From Defluviitaleaceae bacterium (lineage in GTDB: Bacteria > Bacillota > Clostridia > Lachnospirales > WQUN01), in contig WQZS01000021.1 of NCBI GenBank assembly GCA_009780585.1, positions 1 to 57,804 of the forward strand: DNA of 57,804 nt. Reading direction: 5' to 3'. Every line of letters begins with the position of its first letter. The first letter of the stretch is position 1. Positions 32,685 to 40,828 of this stretch are shown here, one piece after another. Under the pieces are notes generated by a model. It was not told where the DNA came from. It was given only the letters and a program-made list of their open reading frames with translations, and ran no database searches. A program made the position numbers and the translations under genes.

Positions 32685-33292
32685 AGCCCGCCACCCGTAA
32701 CATCCGAAGGAGGTGATGCGTCCGAAGGAGGGCCTTTTTTAAAGAGGTTTATTATCCTTTCCCCCGCGAAGGCCCAAATAAAAAGCCCGCCCAGCACAAT
32801 CGCCGGATGCAGGCCGATAAACCAAAATATCCCGAATACGATAACGGCGTGTATCGCCGTCGCAACCCAACCCAAGCCCTTCGCCGCGATGGCGATAAAC
32901 TGCCACGCCATCACCGCCATCATCATGCCCACCACGGGTACCATCGCGCGGCCCATCCCCTGCGCCCACGGCTGGTCGGCGAAGTGCGAAAGTGTGGTCA
33001 GCAGTACGACCATAAGGGTTGCCGTGGGAATCACCATGCCTACCATCGCCAACGTTAAACCCAATACGCCGCCCACCTTGTACCCGATATACCCCGCCAT
33101 CTTCGTGTTGATGGGCCCGGGCAGGGCGTTGCCCACGGCTACGACCTCGGCGAATTCCTCGTCGCCCATCCACGCGTAGCGCGTCACGACCTCCCGCCGC
33201 ACGAAAGGGATCGACGCGGGCCCGCCGCCCCAGCACAGCATCCCGCTGCGCAGGAACGCGAGGAAGAGGTCGCGGTACAATTTTACGCGCAT
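32681..33292 (-). CDS. Chromate transporter half-protein (CHR family), first subunit
   Basis: A 203-residue partner of the CHR half above: LRSGMLCWGGGPASIPFVRR and GNALPGPINTKMAGYIGYKV are the family motifs. ATG 33292 is preceded by AAGGGGCG; upstream in-frame codons lack a ribosome site. The C-terminus continues with a Pro/Ser tail (PPSDASPPSDVTGG). The two halves are probably inserted with opposite topology and act as a heterodimer. It is divergent from the c-di-AMP operon. Confidence 0.9.
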   Translation of the reverse strand: MRVKLYRDLFLAFLRSGMLCWGGGPASIPFVRREVVTRYAWMGDEEFAEVVAVGNALPGPINTKMAGYIGYKVGGVLGLTLAMVGMVIPTATLMVVLLTTLSHFADQPWAQGMGRAMVPVVGMMMAVMAWQFIAIAAKGLGWVATAIHAVIVFGIFWFIGLHPAIVLGGLFIWAFAGERIINLFKKGPPSDASPPSDVTGGGL

Positions 33293-33307
33293 ATATACGC
33301 CCCTTTT

Positions 33308-33336
33308 TTGCATGACTTTAACGCATATGGTATTAT
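33308..33336 (+). promoter_or_regulatory. Sigma-A promoter of the c-di-AMP operon
   Basis: TTGCAT (33308-33313), 17-base spacer, TATTAT (33331-33336). It lies between the divergent chromate transporters and the gene at 33369, which has AGGGAG about seven bases before its ATG. Confidence 0.75.
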
Positions 33337-33368
33337 AACCTTGATTTCCCATAAAAGGGAGTGCATTC

Positions 33369-34028
33369 ATGCAGCAAAAAATCATCGTCATGACGCAGCT
33401 CGCACTCTACGACAAGCACGAAGGCCACGCCGACCAACTGGCCAACGATTATTTCCGCCATGACTACATCTACCGCAAAAACCTCGGGACCCGCTTTGCC
33501 GTGGGTTTCGGCGGTTTTATCATGCTGGGCTTATACTGGGCGCGCAATATCTTTATCGACGGCGCGGACCTGTTCGAGCTTGATTTCACCACGCACCTCT
33601 ACGATTCCATTCTGTTTATTTTGGCCATACTCGCGGTCTATTCTTTAATTGGTACGATACAGGGCACACGGGAATACTATCTCGTGCAAAAACGTTTGAC
33701 CCGCTACCACGCGCTGGTGCGCCAGCTGGAGCGTATCAACGACCAGTCGCAAAGGACGGCGCGGGAAAAAGCCGTCGAAGAGGAAGAGGCGAAAACCGCG
33801 GAAACGAAGCCGACACGCCCGTCGCGCCCGCGCAGGACGATCGGCGAAGCGGAGGAGGAACTTTCCCAAACCCGCCGCGTTGAGCCCATCGAGGACCACC
33901 GCCTTCACACAAGCCCCCTCATCTACAGGAACCCCTTCCCCCCGATAAAAACCACACCGCAAAGGAGCGCGGATGAAACCCATGGAACAGATACTGATAA
34001 CACGGGAACTCATCGTCAAGACGTATAA
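33369..34028 (+). CDS. Two-TM protein, first gene of the c-di-AMP operon
   Basis: A 219-residue membrane protein with TM helices at about 42-62 and 75-98, a coiled-coil stretch after the second helix (REYYLVQKRLTRYHALVRQL) and a long charged, Pro/Thr-rich cytoplasmic tail. I do not recognise the family. Its last 56 bases overlap the next gene, which has its own AAAGGAG. Its place before cdaA suggests an envelope or c-di-AMP role. Confidence 0.7.
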   Translation: MQQKIIVMTQLALYDKHEGHADQLANDYFRHDYIYRKNLGTRFAVGFGGFIMLGLYWARNIFIDGADLFELDFTTHLYDSILFILAILAVYSLIGTIQGTREYYLVQKRLTRYHALVRQLERINDQSQRTAREKAVEEEEAKTAETKPTRPSRPRRTIGEAEEELSQTRRVEPIEDHRLHTSPLIYRNPFPPIKTTPQRSADETHGTDTDNTGTHRQDV

Positions 34029-35061
34029 ACAACTGGAGGTTTTCATACAGCCCGTCCTTAAATTCTTGTTAGGGTTGTATGTTTTTAACGGCATCATCGG
34101 CATAGGCCACGTACACCCCGCTTTGGCCGATTACGCGGAGCAAATGACCTCTACGCTGGTGGTATGGCTGTTTGCCCTTTTGTTTACGGTTATGCCCACC
34201 AGCTTAAGCTGGCTGTTGATCATCGTGACGATTGCCGTGCAGATATCCGCCACGGTGGAGCTGGCCATGGTGGTGTTTTTGTTCCTGTTGTTTATATTCC
34301 TGTTTTACGCGCGTATGGCGCCGCGGGAGAGCTTTTTGATTTTATTCGTGATGGTCGCTTTCCGCCTTAATGTGCCGTACCTCGTGCCGCTTTTGGTGGG
34401 CCTGTACTTCCCCGTGTCGGCGATTATCCCCGTGACCATCGGCGTATTCATGCACGCGCAATTACCCGTTATATTCGGCTTGATGGCCCCGCAGGCAACG
34501 CTTGTGGACGTGGAGCTTACGGACCTGCCCACGGTATTGCCGGAGATCTTCAGCGGGGTATATTCCACGCTGCTTTCCGGTATCGGGATGTCGCAGGGGT
34601 GGATCATCACGGCCGTTATCTTCGCGTTCGTAACCATTTTGGTACACGTTGCCAGCCGCCAAGCCATCGACTTCGCGAAGGAGATCGCCATCGCGCTGGG
34701 GTGCGTGATGACGGTATTCGGTTTTATCATGTCGGTACTGGTGACCGACGACAACGTCCGCATCGGTTCGGTGATTGGGATTACGCTGTTATGCGGCGTG
34801 ATCGCGCTGGTGATCCGCTTCTTCGATTCGGTGCTGGATTACCAACGGGCGGAAACGGTGCAATTCGAAGACGACAACAATTACTACCACGTACGCGTCG
34901 TGCCCAAGGTTATCCTTACCCGCCCGAAGCGTACCGTACGCCGCATACGGCCTACGGAGGATACCACGGAAGACACGCATAAACGCGAGGAACCGGAAGA
35001 ACCCCGCCCGCGGCTGAGGCCCCGTCCGCGGCTTGATGAAACCACCCGCCGCCCCCACTAG
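33973..35061 (+). CDS. Multi-TM protein next to cdaA
   Basis: A 362-residue protein with about eight TM helices and a charged, Arg/Pro-rich C-terminal tail (about 300-362). Early TM segments carry YVFNGIIGIGHVHPALADYA. No transporter signature was recognised. A similar membrane gene precedes cdaA in Lachnospiraceae-type genomes as I recall. AAAGGAG lies six bases before the ATG. It could modulate or depend on c-di-AMP; this is inference from position. Confidence 0.7.
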   Translation: MKPMEQILITRELIVKTYKQLEVFIQPVLKFLLGLYVFNGIIGIGHVHPALADYAEQMTSTLVVWLFALLFTVMPTSLSWLLIIVTIAVQISATVELAMVVFLFLLFIFLFYARMAPRESFLILFVMVAFRLNVPYLVPLLVGLYFPVSAIIPVTIGVFMHAQLPVIFGLMAPQATLVDVELTDLPTVLPEIFSGVYSTLLSGIGMSQGWIITAVIFAFVTILVHVASRQAIDFAKEIAIALGCVMTVFGFIMSVLVTDDNVRIGSVIGITLLCGVIALVIRFFDSVLDYQRAETVQFEDDNNYYHVRVVPKVILTRPKRTVRRIRPTEDTTEDTHKREEPEEPRPRLRPRPRLDETTRRPH

Positions 35062-35075
35062 GAGGAGGATCACGC

Positions 35076-35924
35076 ATGTTCAACGCCGTCAACCGTTGGC
35101 TCGTTGAGTATACGAATCTGCCGCCCTTAAGCGTACCCCACATCGGCCCGTTCGAGATATTGGATATCCTAATCGTGGCCTTCGTGGTATACGTTATTTT
35201 GCGTTGGATACGGCGTACCCACGCGTGGATATTGCTTCGGGGTATCATCGCCATCGTTATATTGGCGTTGCTGGCGCAAATCTTTAACCTGTACGCGCTT
35301 ATGTGGCTGATACGCAACGCCTACGCCATGGGGCTGGTGGTAATCGTCATCCTCTTCCAGCCGGAATTGCGCAAGGCGCTTGAGCAAATCGGCCGAGGCA
35401 AATACCTTTCCTCATTTAAAAACGAGGCGGAGCAAAAAAGCCACGCCGACGTGAATACCATATACGAAATCATTAAAGCGGCGAAAATCCTGTCGGCGGC
35501 TAACACCGGCGCGTTGATCGTATTGGAGCAGGACATAGACCTGCGCGATTACGAACGCGAAGGCATCGTACTGGACGCGCAGGTTTCCGCCCAGCTTTTG
35601 CTTAATATATTCGAAAAGAATACGCCTCTGCACGACGGAGCCGTTATCGTAAGGGAAAACCGCGTAGCGGCGGCTTCTTGTATCCTGCCGCTTACGGCGG
35701 AGCATGTGGACGCGGAGATCGGTACGCGGCACCGCGCCGCCATCGGTATGAGCGAAGCCTCGGACGCGCGGGTCGTGGTGGTTTCGGAAGAAACGGGTAC
35801 GGTGTCGATCGCCATTGCGGGCGAAATGACCCGTGACGTCAACGAAGCCCAAATGCGCGATATGCTGTTGTGGGGCAAGCCGAACAAGCAACGGTTCGCC
35901 CTCTTCCGTAAGAAGGTGAAATAA
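35076..35924 (+). CDS. cdaA: Diadenylate cyclase CdaA
   Basis: Joins two ATP molecules to make c-di-AMP, the second messenger that controls turgor, potassium uptake and cell-wall homeostasis. The three N-terminal TM helices (about 20-95) are followed by the DAC domain with both key motifs: LHDGAVIV (DGA) and TRHRAAIGMS (RHR). 282 residues, normal for CdaA. GGAGGAGG precedes the ATG. cdaR lies two genes downstream, with an unknown membrane gene between. Confidence 0.97.
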   Translation: MFNAVNRWLVEYTNLPPLSVPHIGPFEILDILIVAFVVYVILRWIRRTHAWILLRGIIAIVILALLAQIFNLYALMWLIRNAYAMGLVVIVILFQPELRKALEQIGRGKYLSSFKNEAEQKSHADVNTIYEIIKAAKILSAANTGALIVLEQDIDLRDYEREGIVLDAQVSAQLLLNIFEKNTPLHDGAVIVRENRVAAASCILPLTAEHVDAEIGTRHRAAIGMSEASDARVVVVSEETGTVSIAIAGEMTRDVNEAQMRDMLLWGKPNKQRFALFRKKVK

Positions 35925-35925
35925 G

Positions 35926-36612
35926 ATGAAGGAATCCTGCGCCCTGCGCCTGACCGTTAAGAAGAAGAAATTCGGCGGTATTTCGGATGTGTTCAAGATT
36001 GCCGCGCCGAAGACCGCTTCCATGGTATACAACGCGCTTCGGGTGGGCCCGAGGCTCATCCTGCGCTCCGCTTTCGAATTGCTGCGCGCCAATATCATCA
36101 CGCGGGTGCTGTCCGCGATCGTATTGCTTTCCATAGACACGGTAAGTTTTATCCGCAAGAGGATTTCGCTCAAGCAATACCTCATTGATATCGCGCTTGC
36201 GTTGATGTTGGTGGTGGGCGGTACGCTGGGTTGGAACTTGGGCAACCGCGCGGGGGGCATACTGCTTGAAAACGCAATATTATTATTGTTTGCGGGGATG
36301 GTCGGCGCGGGTGTTTTGGGCGCGGTGGCGGGCGCGGCAGCGAACAAGGTCATCGGTTTGTTCGTACAGGACGACAACGCGGATATGCTGGTGATATGCA
36401 ATAAGGTCTATGATTCATTATCGGAAGAATACACGCTTGACGACCAAGAGCAGGAGGCCGTCGCCGACAACGTATACATCTGCGACAAGATGTTGAAGGA
36501 TATGTTTTGCCAAAAGGACCGCGAGCAATTCGCCCGCGCGTATATAGAGCCCTTTTGCGAAGAGGCGGCAGCGTTGCGTGACGCGGAACGCGGAATTCGG
36601 AGTGCGGAGTAA
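35926..36612 (+). CDS. Membrane protein between cdaA and cdaR
   Basis: A 228-residue protein that starts one base after the cdaA stop. A basic N-terminus (MKESCALRLTVKKKKFGG) is followed by two hydrophobic segments at about 88-135, with Gly-rich motifs (GGTLGWNLGNRAGG, MVGAGVLGAVAGAA) like glycine-zipper membrane helices, then an acidic soluble tail. Its 3' end carries the GGAATTCGGAG-type repeat. Inserting a gene between cdaA and cdaR is unusual; in Bacillus they are adjacent. It may act on CdaA. Confidence 0.75.
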   Translation: MKESCALRLTVKKKKFGGISDVFKIAAPKTASMVYNALRVGPRLILRSAFELLRANIITRVLSAIVLLSIDTVSFIRKRISLKQYLIDIALALMLVVGGTLGWNLGNRAGGILLENAILLLFAGMVGAGVLGAVAGAAANKVIGLFVQDDNADMLVICNKVYDSLSEEYTLDDQEQEAVADNVYICDKMLKDMFCQKDREQFARAYIEPFCEEAAALRDAERGIRSAE

Positions 36613-36617
36613 AGAGC

Positions 36618-38048
36618 ATGGTAAAAAAGGTTTTAGCGTTTTTTTATAAGGATATCCTTTGGAAGCTGATTGCCTTGGGCTTGTCGGTCGTCCTTTGGTT
36701 GGTGAGCATGACGGTGTTCGACCCGGAGGAGAACCAATTCCACCCAAGGCAATTGTTCTTTGATAATGTTTCCGTGCTTGAAGCGGAAAACGTCGTATGG
36801 CTCAACCAATATGAATTGGAAAGGGATATCATGGTAGGGGTTCGCGCCGCGGCCAGCCATCTTACCCCGTTGCATATAGCGGAGATAAGGCCCAGCGTCG
36901 ATTTCCGCGCCATATTGGGGTGGGAGGTACACGCGGCCGAAGGAATGGTGGAAATCGCCCTGCCTGTAAGCGTAAACCTGCCGCCCGAATTTACCCTGCT
37001 GCACACCATGCCGTTTGAAGTGATCGTGCAATTGGACGCGCGCATACGGGCATCCTTTACAGTCGATACCACGCAGGTCGGCATGGTGGGCCCGAATACG
37101 CAGCTCGACAGGGTTTGGGCAGCCAATTCCTTCGCCACGCTAACGGGGCCCCGTTCCCAAATCAACCAAGTCGCTAGCGTGCAGGTGCCTGCCGTGGTGC
37201 ATGGCTTGACGGAGAGCCTTTCCCGCACGGTTCCGCTTACGGTGTACGATATCCACGGTAATGACATTACCCATGAATTTGATATGAGCGTTTCGGAGAC
37301 GACGCTGCACGTCGAAGTATCGCACATAAAGCGCGTGCCGGTCATCCCCGAAATCATCGGGACGTTGGCCGACGGCTTCGCCGTGGCGGATCACGCCGTC
37401 AACCCATCCGAAATATATTTGGCGGGCACGGCGGAACGCCTGGCGGAAATCGAATCGGTGACCGCGGTTTTGGATTTGGACCGGGCGAACGAAGACTTCG
37501 AACGCGTATATGACATCAACGATTTCCTCCCCGAAGGCACGGCCTTGGCGCAAGGGCAACTGTCGGGCGTCCACTTTAACGTAACGGTCGAACCGATTAA
37601 CGAACGGACGCTTAACGTCGAACGGGTGAACATCGGCGTGTTCGGCGGCAACGCCCTATATTCCATTATAAACAACCCCACCCATGTTGCGGTGCGGGTC
37701 AGCGGCCCCGCTTCCCTTGTCGCGCGGCTGACGCACTTTGATATCGCCGTCCGCTTAAACCTGCACAATCGGGCCATCGGCGTGCACCGCATCCCCTTAC
37801 AAGTCATCCTGCCCGCGGGTTTATTGCTGGTAGGCCCCCCTCCCGCGTTGGAGGTACAGATATACGAACCCGCCGTAGGCAACGGGAACGGGGCAAGCGA
37901 CGATCCCCTCCCCCCCGCCGACCCTCTCCCGCCGATCGATCCCGATCCGCCGCCCGATCCCGACCCTCCCCCCCCGATTGAGCCCGATCCCGTTCCCCCC
38001 GTAAACGGAGGGGAACCCAACGGGGAAGAACCGCCGGAAGAAGATTAG
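36618..38048 (+). CDS. cdaR: CdaR (YbbR-domain) regulator of CdaA
   Basis: CdaR is an extracytoplasmic regulator that binds CdaA through its TM segment and modulates c-di-AMP synthesis. One TM helix near the N-terminus (WKLIALGLSVVLWLVSMTVF) is followed by about four YbbR repeats (for example LLHTMPFEVIVQLDARIRA, and FAVADHAVNPSEIYLAGTAE). The last 50 residues are a Pro/Asp-rich tail (DPLPPADPLPPIDPDPPPDP), likely a cell-wall spanning linker. 476 residues. Only 5 bases separate it from the previous gene. Confidence 0.92.
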   Translation: MVKKVLAFFYKDILWKLIALGLSVVLWLVSMTVFDPEENQFHPRQLFFDNVSVLEAENVVWLNQYELERDIMVGVRAAASHLTPLHIAEIRPSVDFRAILGWEVHAAEGMVEIALPVSVNLPPEFTLLHTMPFEVIVQLDARIRASFTVDTTQVGMVGPNTQLDRVWAANSFATLTGPRSQINQVASVQVPAVVHGLTESLSRTVPLTVYDIHGNDITHEFDMSVSETTLHVEVSHIKRVPVIPEIIGTLADGFAVADHAVNPSEIYLAGTAERLAEIESVTAVLDLDRANEDFERVYDINDFLPEGTALAQGQLSGVHFNVTVEPINERTLNVERVNIGVFGGNALYSIINNPTHVAVRVSGPASLVARLTHFDIAVRLNLHNRAIGVHRIPLQVILPAGLLLVGPPPALEVQIYEPAVGNGNGASDDPLPPADPLPPIDPDPPPDPDPPPPIEPDPVPPVNGGEPNGEEPPEED

Positions 38049-38113
38049 CGTTAAACGCAAAAATATGTTACAATCCCGTTGCAAGCAACTTCGTGTCGAA
38101 TCGACACGAAGTT
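38045..38113 (+). promoter_or_regulatory. Possible promoter and 27-bp perfect inverted repeat
   Basis: A weak promoter (TTAGCG 38045-38050, 18-base spacer, TACAAT 38069-38074) is followed at 38087-38113 by a perfect inverted repeat, AACTTCGTGTCGA and its complement with one central base. It could be an operator or, in RNA, a hairpin with an 11-bp stem just before the leader ORF. Confidence 0.55.
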
Positions 38114-38128
38114 AAGGGGGAGACACCC

Positions 38129-38200
38129 ATGACCAAAAACGCAGCTTGCAAACGTAAACTGCACGTACTGCTTCGAAAGGAGAGGGGCGAAAACCCATAA
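38129..38200 (+). CDS. 23-residue leader ORF
   Basis: A short ORF starting MTKNAACKRKLHVLLRKERG with an excellent ribosome site (AAGGGGG eight bases upstream). It is very basic. Its stop (TAA at 38198-38200) overlaps the ATA codons where the next conserved reading frame begins, so ribosomes finishing it are delivered to that site. An AGGAG at 38178-38182 lies 14 bases before those ATA codons. The function may be purely regulatory. Confidence 0.5.
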   Translation: MTKNAACKRKLHVLLRKERGENP

Positions 38201-38361
38201 TAAAAAACATACGCGTTGTAGACGCGCAGGGTACGGAGTATGGAGCAACCTATCCGCGGCGGGCCAGAGGGCTCGCCAAGAAAGGCAGGGCACGCTTCAT
38301 AGAGGATAAGACCCTGATGCTGGCGTGTCCTCCCGCACATCATAAAAATCCGGAGGATACC
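38197..38361 (+). other. Conserved N-terminal domain without a standard start codon
   Basis: The reading frame from 38197 reads IIKNIRVVDAQGTEYGATYP, then RRARGLAKKGRARFIEDK and LACPP. I recall the same 50-60-residue domain with M in place of the first Ile at the start of several clostridial proteins, so the first ATA appears to stand for ATG. Upstream codons give only the leader ORF in another frame. Either AUA initiates here, helped by coupling, or the domain has become untranslated. Its pattern (V-D-x-x-G, then R-R-A-R-x-L-x-K-x-G-R-A) resembles the N-terminal PLMP/RRXRR segment of IscB-like proteins; this similarity is speculative. Confidence 0.5.
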
Positions 38362-39303
38362 ATGAATAATAATGATAACGTAAACACCGCAGTAACATTG
38401 GAAGCACCCGCAGGCAACGGCCCAAGGCCGGCCGAAAGTCTGCCGAACGGGATCCCCGTCACCCTCGAACCGCGCAAGTGGCTGGTGGACTGGACGAGGA
38501 ACAACAAAACAAACAAGGTCAGCCGCGTCTTCGTAACCGATATGACCAGCGGCCTGACCGAAGCCCTTTGCCTGGGCGACTGGGCTTGGAACTGGTCAAC
38601 CGTCGATTCACCCATGATGTCGCTGCAAGCGAATACGGAATACGTCATCACCTTTTGGCTGAACGGCGGCGAAACCGAAATCGAACAGGAAACCTGCCAG
38701 TTTCGGGTTTACCTCAACGGCGACGGCGAAAACCCCATGATCTACCCCCTTAACAGGGACGTGATTAAACCGCTTAAATACCATAAGGGCTGGTACCGTT
38801 TCGCCATCCCCTTCAACACGGGCGAATCGTACAACGACACCGTGCGGGTAATGCTCCAGTTCGTAGCCATGCGCGCGTACTGCGCCATCCTGCCCGACAA
38901 ACCCGAATACGCCGGCCTGCCCGACGAGGAACGCCCCGACCCGCGCATCCCCCAACGCCACAACATCGCCCACGGCGCAAGCGGCTACCCGCGGGACAAA
39001 AACTGGTCGTATCTGGTGTTCGGCAAGGAAGCGACGGATTTGGCTACCGTTTGGGGGCCGTCGGGACGGAACGCAAACAACAACAGCAATAACACCAAAG
39101 CGCGTCCCGGCGCACTCGAACAATTCGTAAACGCGGTGGACATCGACGGGTTTTTGGAGCATATGGATTCCGGCAGCCTGATGGAATTGCTCCGCGAGGA
39201 CGGCGCCATCGAACGCCTATCGCACTTGGGCGTGGACATCGACGGGTTACTGGAACACATGGACGACGATGACAAAATAGAACTGCTTAGGGACATGATG
39301 TAA
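38362..39303 (+). CDS. Hypothetical protein with beta-sandwich and C-terminal repeats
   Basis: A 313-residue protein from the ATG at 38362, which has a strong GGAGG five bases upstream; a longer reading would start at the ATG 38317 or at the ATA codons 38197. The middle (about 45-200) looks like a carbohydrate-binding-type beta sandwich (YVITFWLNGGETEIEQETCQ, then WYRFAIPFNTGES). The end has two copies of a helical repeat (DIDGFLEHMDSGSLMELLRE and DIDGLLEHMDDDDKIELLRD). No signal peptide. Function unknown. A good terminator follows. Confidence 0.75.
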   Translation: MNNNDNVNTAVTLEAPAGNGPRPAESLPNGIPVTLEPRKWLVDWTRNNKTNKVSRVFVTDMTSGLTEALCLGDWAWNWSTVDSPMMSLQANTEYVITFWLNGGETEIEQETCQFRVYLNGDGENPMIYPLNRDVIKPLKYHKGWYRFAIPFNTGESYNDTVRVMLQFVAMRAYCAILPDKPEYAGLPDEERPDPRIPQRHNIAHGASGYPRDKNWSYLVFGKEATDLATVWGPSGRNANNNSNNTKARPGALEQFVNAVDIDGFLEHMDSGSLMELLREDGAIERLSHLGVDIDGLLEHMDDDDKIELLRDMM

Positions 39304-39338
39304 AACAATTGTATGTAACGCAGCCGTATTAAAACACG

Positions 39339-39369
39339 AGCCGCCCTTCTTAAAACGGGGCGGCTTTTT
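39339..39369 (+). terminator. Intrinsic terminator after the repeat protein
   Basis: AGCCGCCC (39339-39346) pairs with GGGCGGCT (39358-39365) around a loop, followed by a T run to 39369. It also separates the convergent phosphatase gene. Confidence 0.85.
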
Positions 39370-39399
39370 AATGGGTGTGGTTTTTGATGCGGCTTATTT

Positions 39400-39963
39400 T
39401 TACGGAGCCGTTTGAAACCCAATCCAAGAAAATGACTCGTCAAAATCAACCTCCGATATTCCGCAAAAAGGAATCTCATGTGCAAATGAAAATTGTCGCA
39501 TGACGACACCATGCGTTACGGCAATGATTTTCTTGTATTTTTTATAACGCAGAAGCGCGTTTTTGGCGCGGTTAAATACATCCGAAAGGTTTTCGAATTT
39601 TATTTCACTATCGTCCGGACATACCCCTTTGTATGCGGTGCATAGCTCACTTGCTTTTATTGATTCTTCCTTAGACGAATATTGGAAAGTCAAATCGGGC
39701 ATCCACTCATGCAAATCCACTTCGACCCTTATATCCAACTGCCTGTTTTTAGCTATAATCGCCGCCGTTTGCAAAGCCCGTGTATACGGGGAAGATACGA
39801 TTATCTCGGCATCGTCCAATCTCGCGTCAAACGAAACATTTTCGGCAATCTTTATGCCGTTTTCGGTAAGCTGGGCCAAGTCAAGCCCATGACCTTTATA
39901 CTTCCTTTCCCTGACAAACGAATAATCGGGCTCACTATGCCGCACAAAAACTATTTTCTGCAT
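39400..39963 (-). CDS. Histidine phosphatase family protein
   Basis: A 187-residue phosphoglycerate-mutase-like protein. The catalytic His is in FVRHSEPDYS (RHS rather than the usual RHG), with Arg in SSPYTRALQTA and the second His in AVTHGVVMRQFSF. It may dephosphorylate a small molecule or phosphoprotein. ATG 39963 has GGGGTG about seven bases upstream. It marks the start of an AT-richer accessory stretch. Confidence 0.9.
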   Translation of the reverse strand: MQKIVFVRHSEPDYSFVRERKYKGHGLDLAQLTENGIKIAENVSFDARLDDAEIIVSSPYTRALQTAAIIAKNRQLDIRVEVDLHEWMPDLTFQYSSKEESIKASELCTAYKGVCPDDSEIKFENLSDVFNRAKNALLRYKKYKKIIAVTHGVVMRQFSFAHEIPFCGISEVDFDESFSWIGFQTAP

Positions 39964-39990
39964 TACATTCACCCCTTGCAAAGATGGATT

Positions 39991-40254
39991 TTAATCGTAA
40001 TGATTTTTACAAGACATCACGATAATGGTATCATCCACGACCTTGTATACAAGGCGGTTGACTTTATCAATGCGCCTGCTCCAATAACCGTTATGGCTAT
40101 GCTTTAACGGCTCCGGTTTACCAATCCCTTCAAATGGGGTGCGCTTAGCGTCTCTTAATAATGTACAAACGCGCTTGGCTGTTTTTATGTCTTGCCCCAG
40201 CCAATAATTAAAATCTTCCCATGCGTCCGGTTCAAATTTAACAGACTTAGACAT
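39991..40254 (-). CDS. yoeB: YoeB/Txe-type mRNA-interferase toxin
   Basis: An 87-residue RelE-superfamily toxin that cleaves mRNA on the ribosome. Family features: DAWEDFNYWLGQDIKTAKRV, the GKPEPLKHSHNGYWSRRID region and the C-terminal VMSCKNHYD with catalytic His-Tyr. The gene overlaps the antitoxin by 8 bases (start within the antitoxin's final codons). AT-richer than most of the window. Confidence 0.93.
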   Translation of the reverse strand: MSKSVKFEPDAWEDFNYWLGQDIKTAKRVCTLLRDAKRTPFEGIGKPEPLKHSHNGYWSRRIDKVNRLVYKVVDDTIIVMSCKNHYD

Positions 40255-40531
40255 TTGCGAGCGCCTCTAATTCTTCGATTGTAGCAGACACTTGCTTCCC
40301 CTTTGTTTTGCCGGATTCATAAAGTTCTATTCTTCTCGAAAGCTCTTTTTGGTTGTCTGCCCGATAAAATGGGTCAATAGTTAATTCAAAGGGAATTGTA
40401 CCGGTGCGTACTATAGCTTTCGCAAATACGGTAAACGCTGCCGACATGTTTAAGCCAATTTCATCTAATGTTTTTTCCGTTTGCTTTTTTAAATCATCAT
40501 CCATGCGGAAAGTTATTGCTGTTGTTTTCAT
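40247..40531 (-). CDS. RelB/DinJ-type antitoxin
   Basis: A 94-residue antitoxin with a RelB/DinJ ribbon-helix-helix N-terminus (TTAITFRMDDDLKKQTEKTL, then LNMSAAFTVFAKAIVRTGTI) and a toxin-binding tail (SGKTKGKQVSATIEELEALA). It neutralises the overlapping YoeB-like toxin. YoeB is classically paired with the unrelated YefM, so the pair is a hybrid. AAGGAG precedes the ATG; autoregulation of the operon is expected from family. Confidence 0.92.
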   Translation of the reverse strand: MKTTAITFRMDDDLKKQTEKTLDEIGLNMSAAFTVFAKAIVRTGTIPFELTIDPFYRADNQKELSRRIELYESGKTKGKQVSATIEELEALANV

Positions 40532-40592
40532 TAAATCATCTCCTTCTGTCGTTATTGTATGTTATATGGCATACATTATCAAGTTATATATG

Positions 40593-40781
40593 TTACCGTG
40601 GGTCCCGGCAGTTAAAGCAATAATCTTGAACCCTATCACGGTGTATTACTTGTATATTTTCACAGCCGGGAGTATTACATTCGCCGGCAACACCACGTTC
40701 CCGTTCCTTGCAACCGACCATAGTAAAGCTGAGCAACATAACCATAAACACAGCGATAATGCTTTTCATAACCCTTTTCAT
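40593..40781 (-). CDS. Small Cys-rich lipoprotein
   Basis: A 62-residue protein with a lipoprotein signal peptide (KSIIAVFMVMLLSFTMVGC, the Cys likely lipidated) and a short mature part with two Cys-x-x-Cys-like pairs (CNTPGC and CFNC) that could bind zinc. GGAGG lies six bases before the ATG. Its promoter region contains a tandem repeat and an inverted repeat. Function unknown; the mature part is under 40 residues. Confidence 0.75.
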   Translation of the reverse strand: MKRVMKSIIAVFMVMLLSFTMVGCKERERGVAGECNTPGCENIQVIHRDRVQDYCFNCRDPR

Positions 40782-40828
40782 ATTTGCCTCCGTTTAGAAT
40801 TTTAAGGATAATACCTTAATGTAAATTT

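Noticed and set aside
35412..36401. 329-codon open frame on the minus strand across cdaA and the following gene
   Set aside because: It crosses two genes and part of cdaA's catalytic domain. Composition (many Ser, Thr, Asn in low-complexity runs) and missing ribosome site mark it as a shadow.
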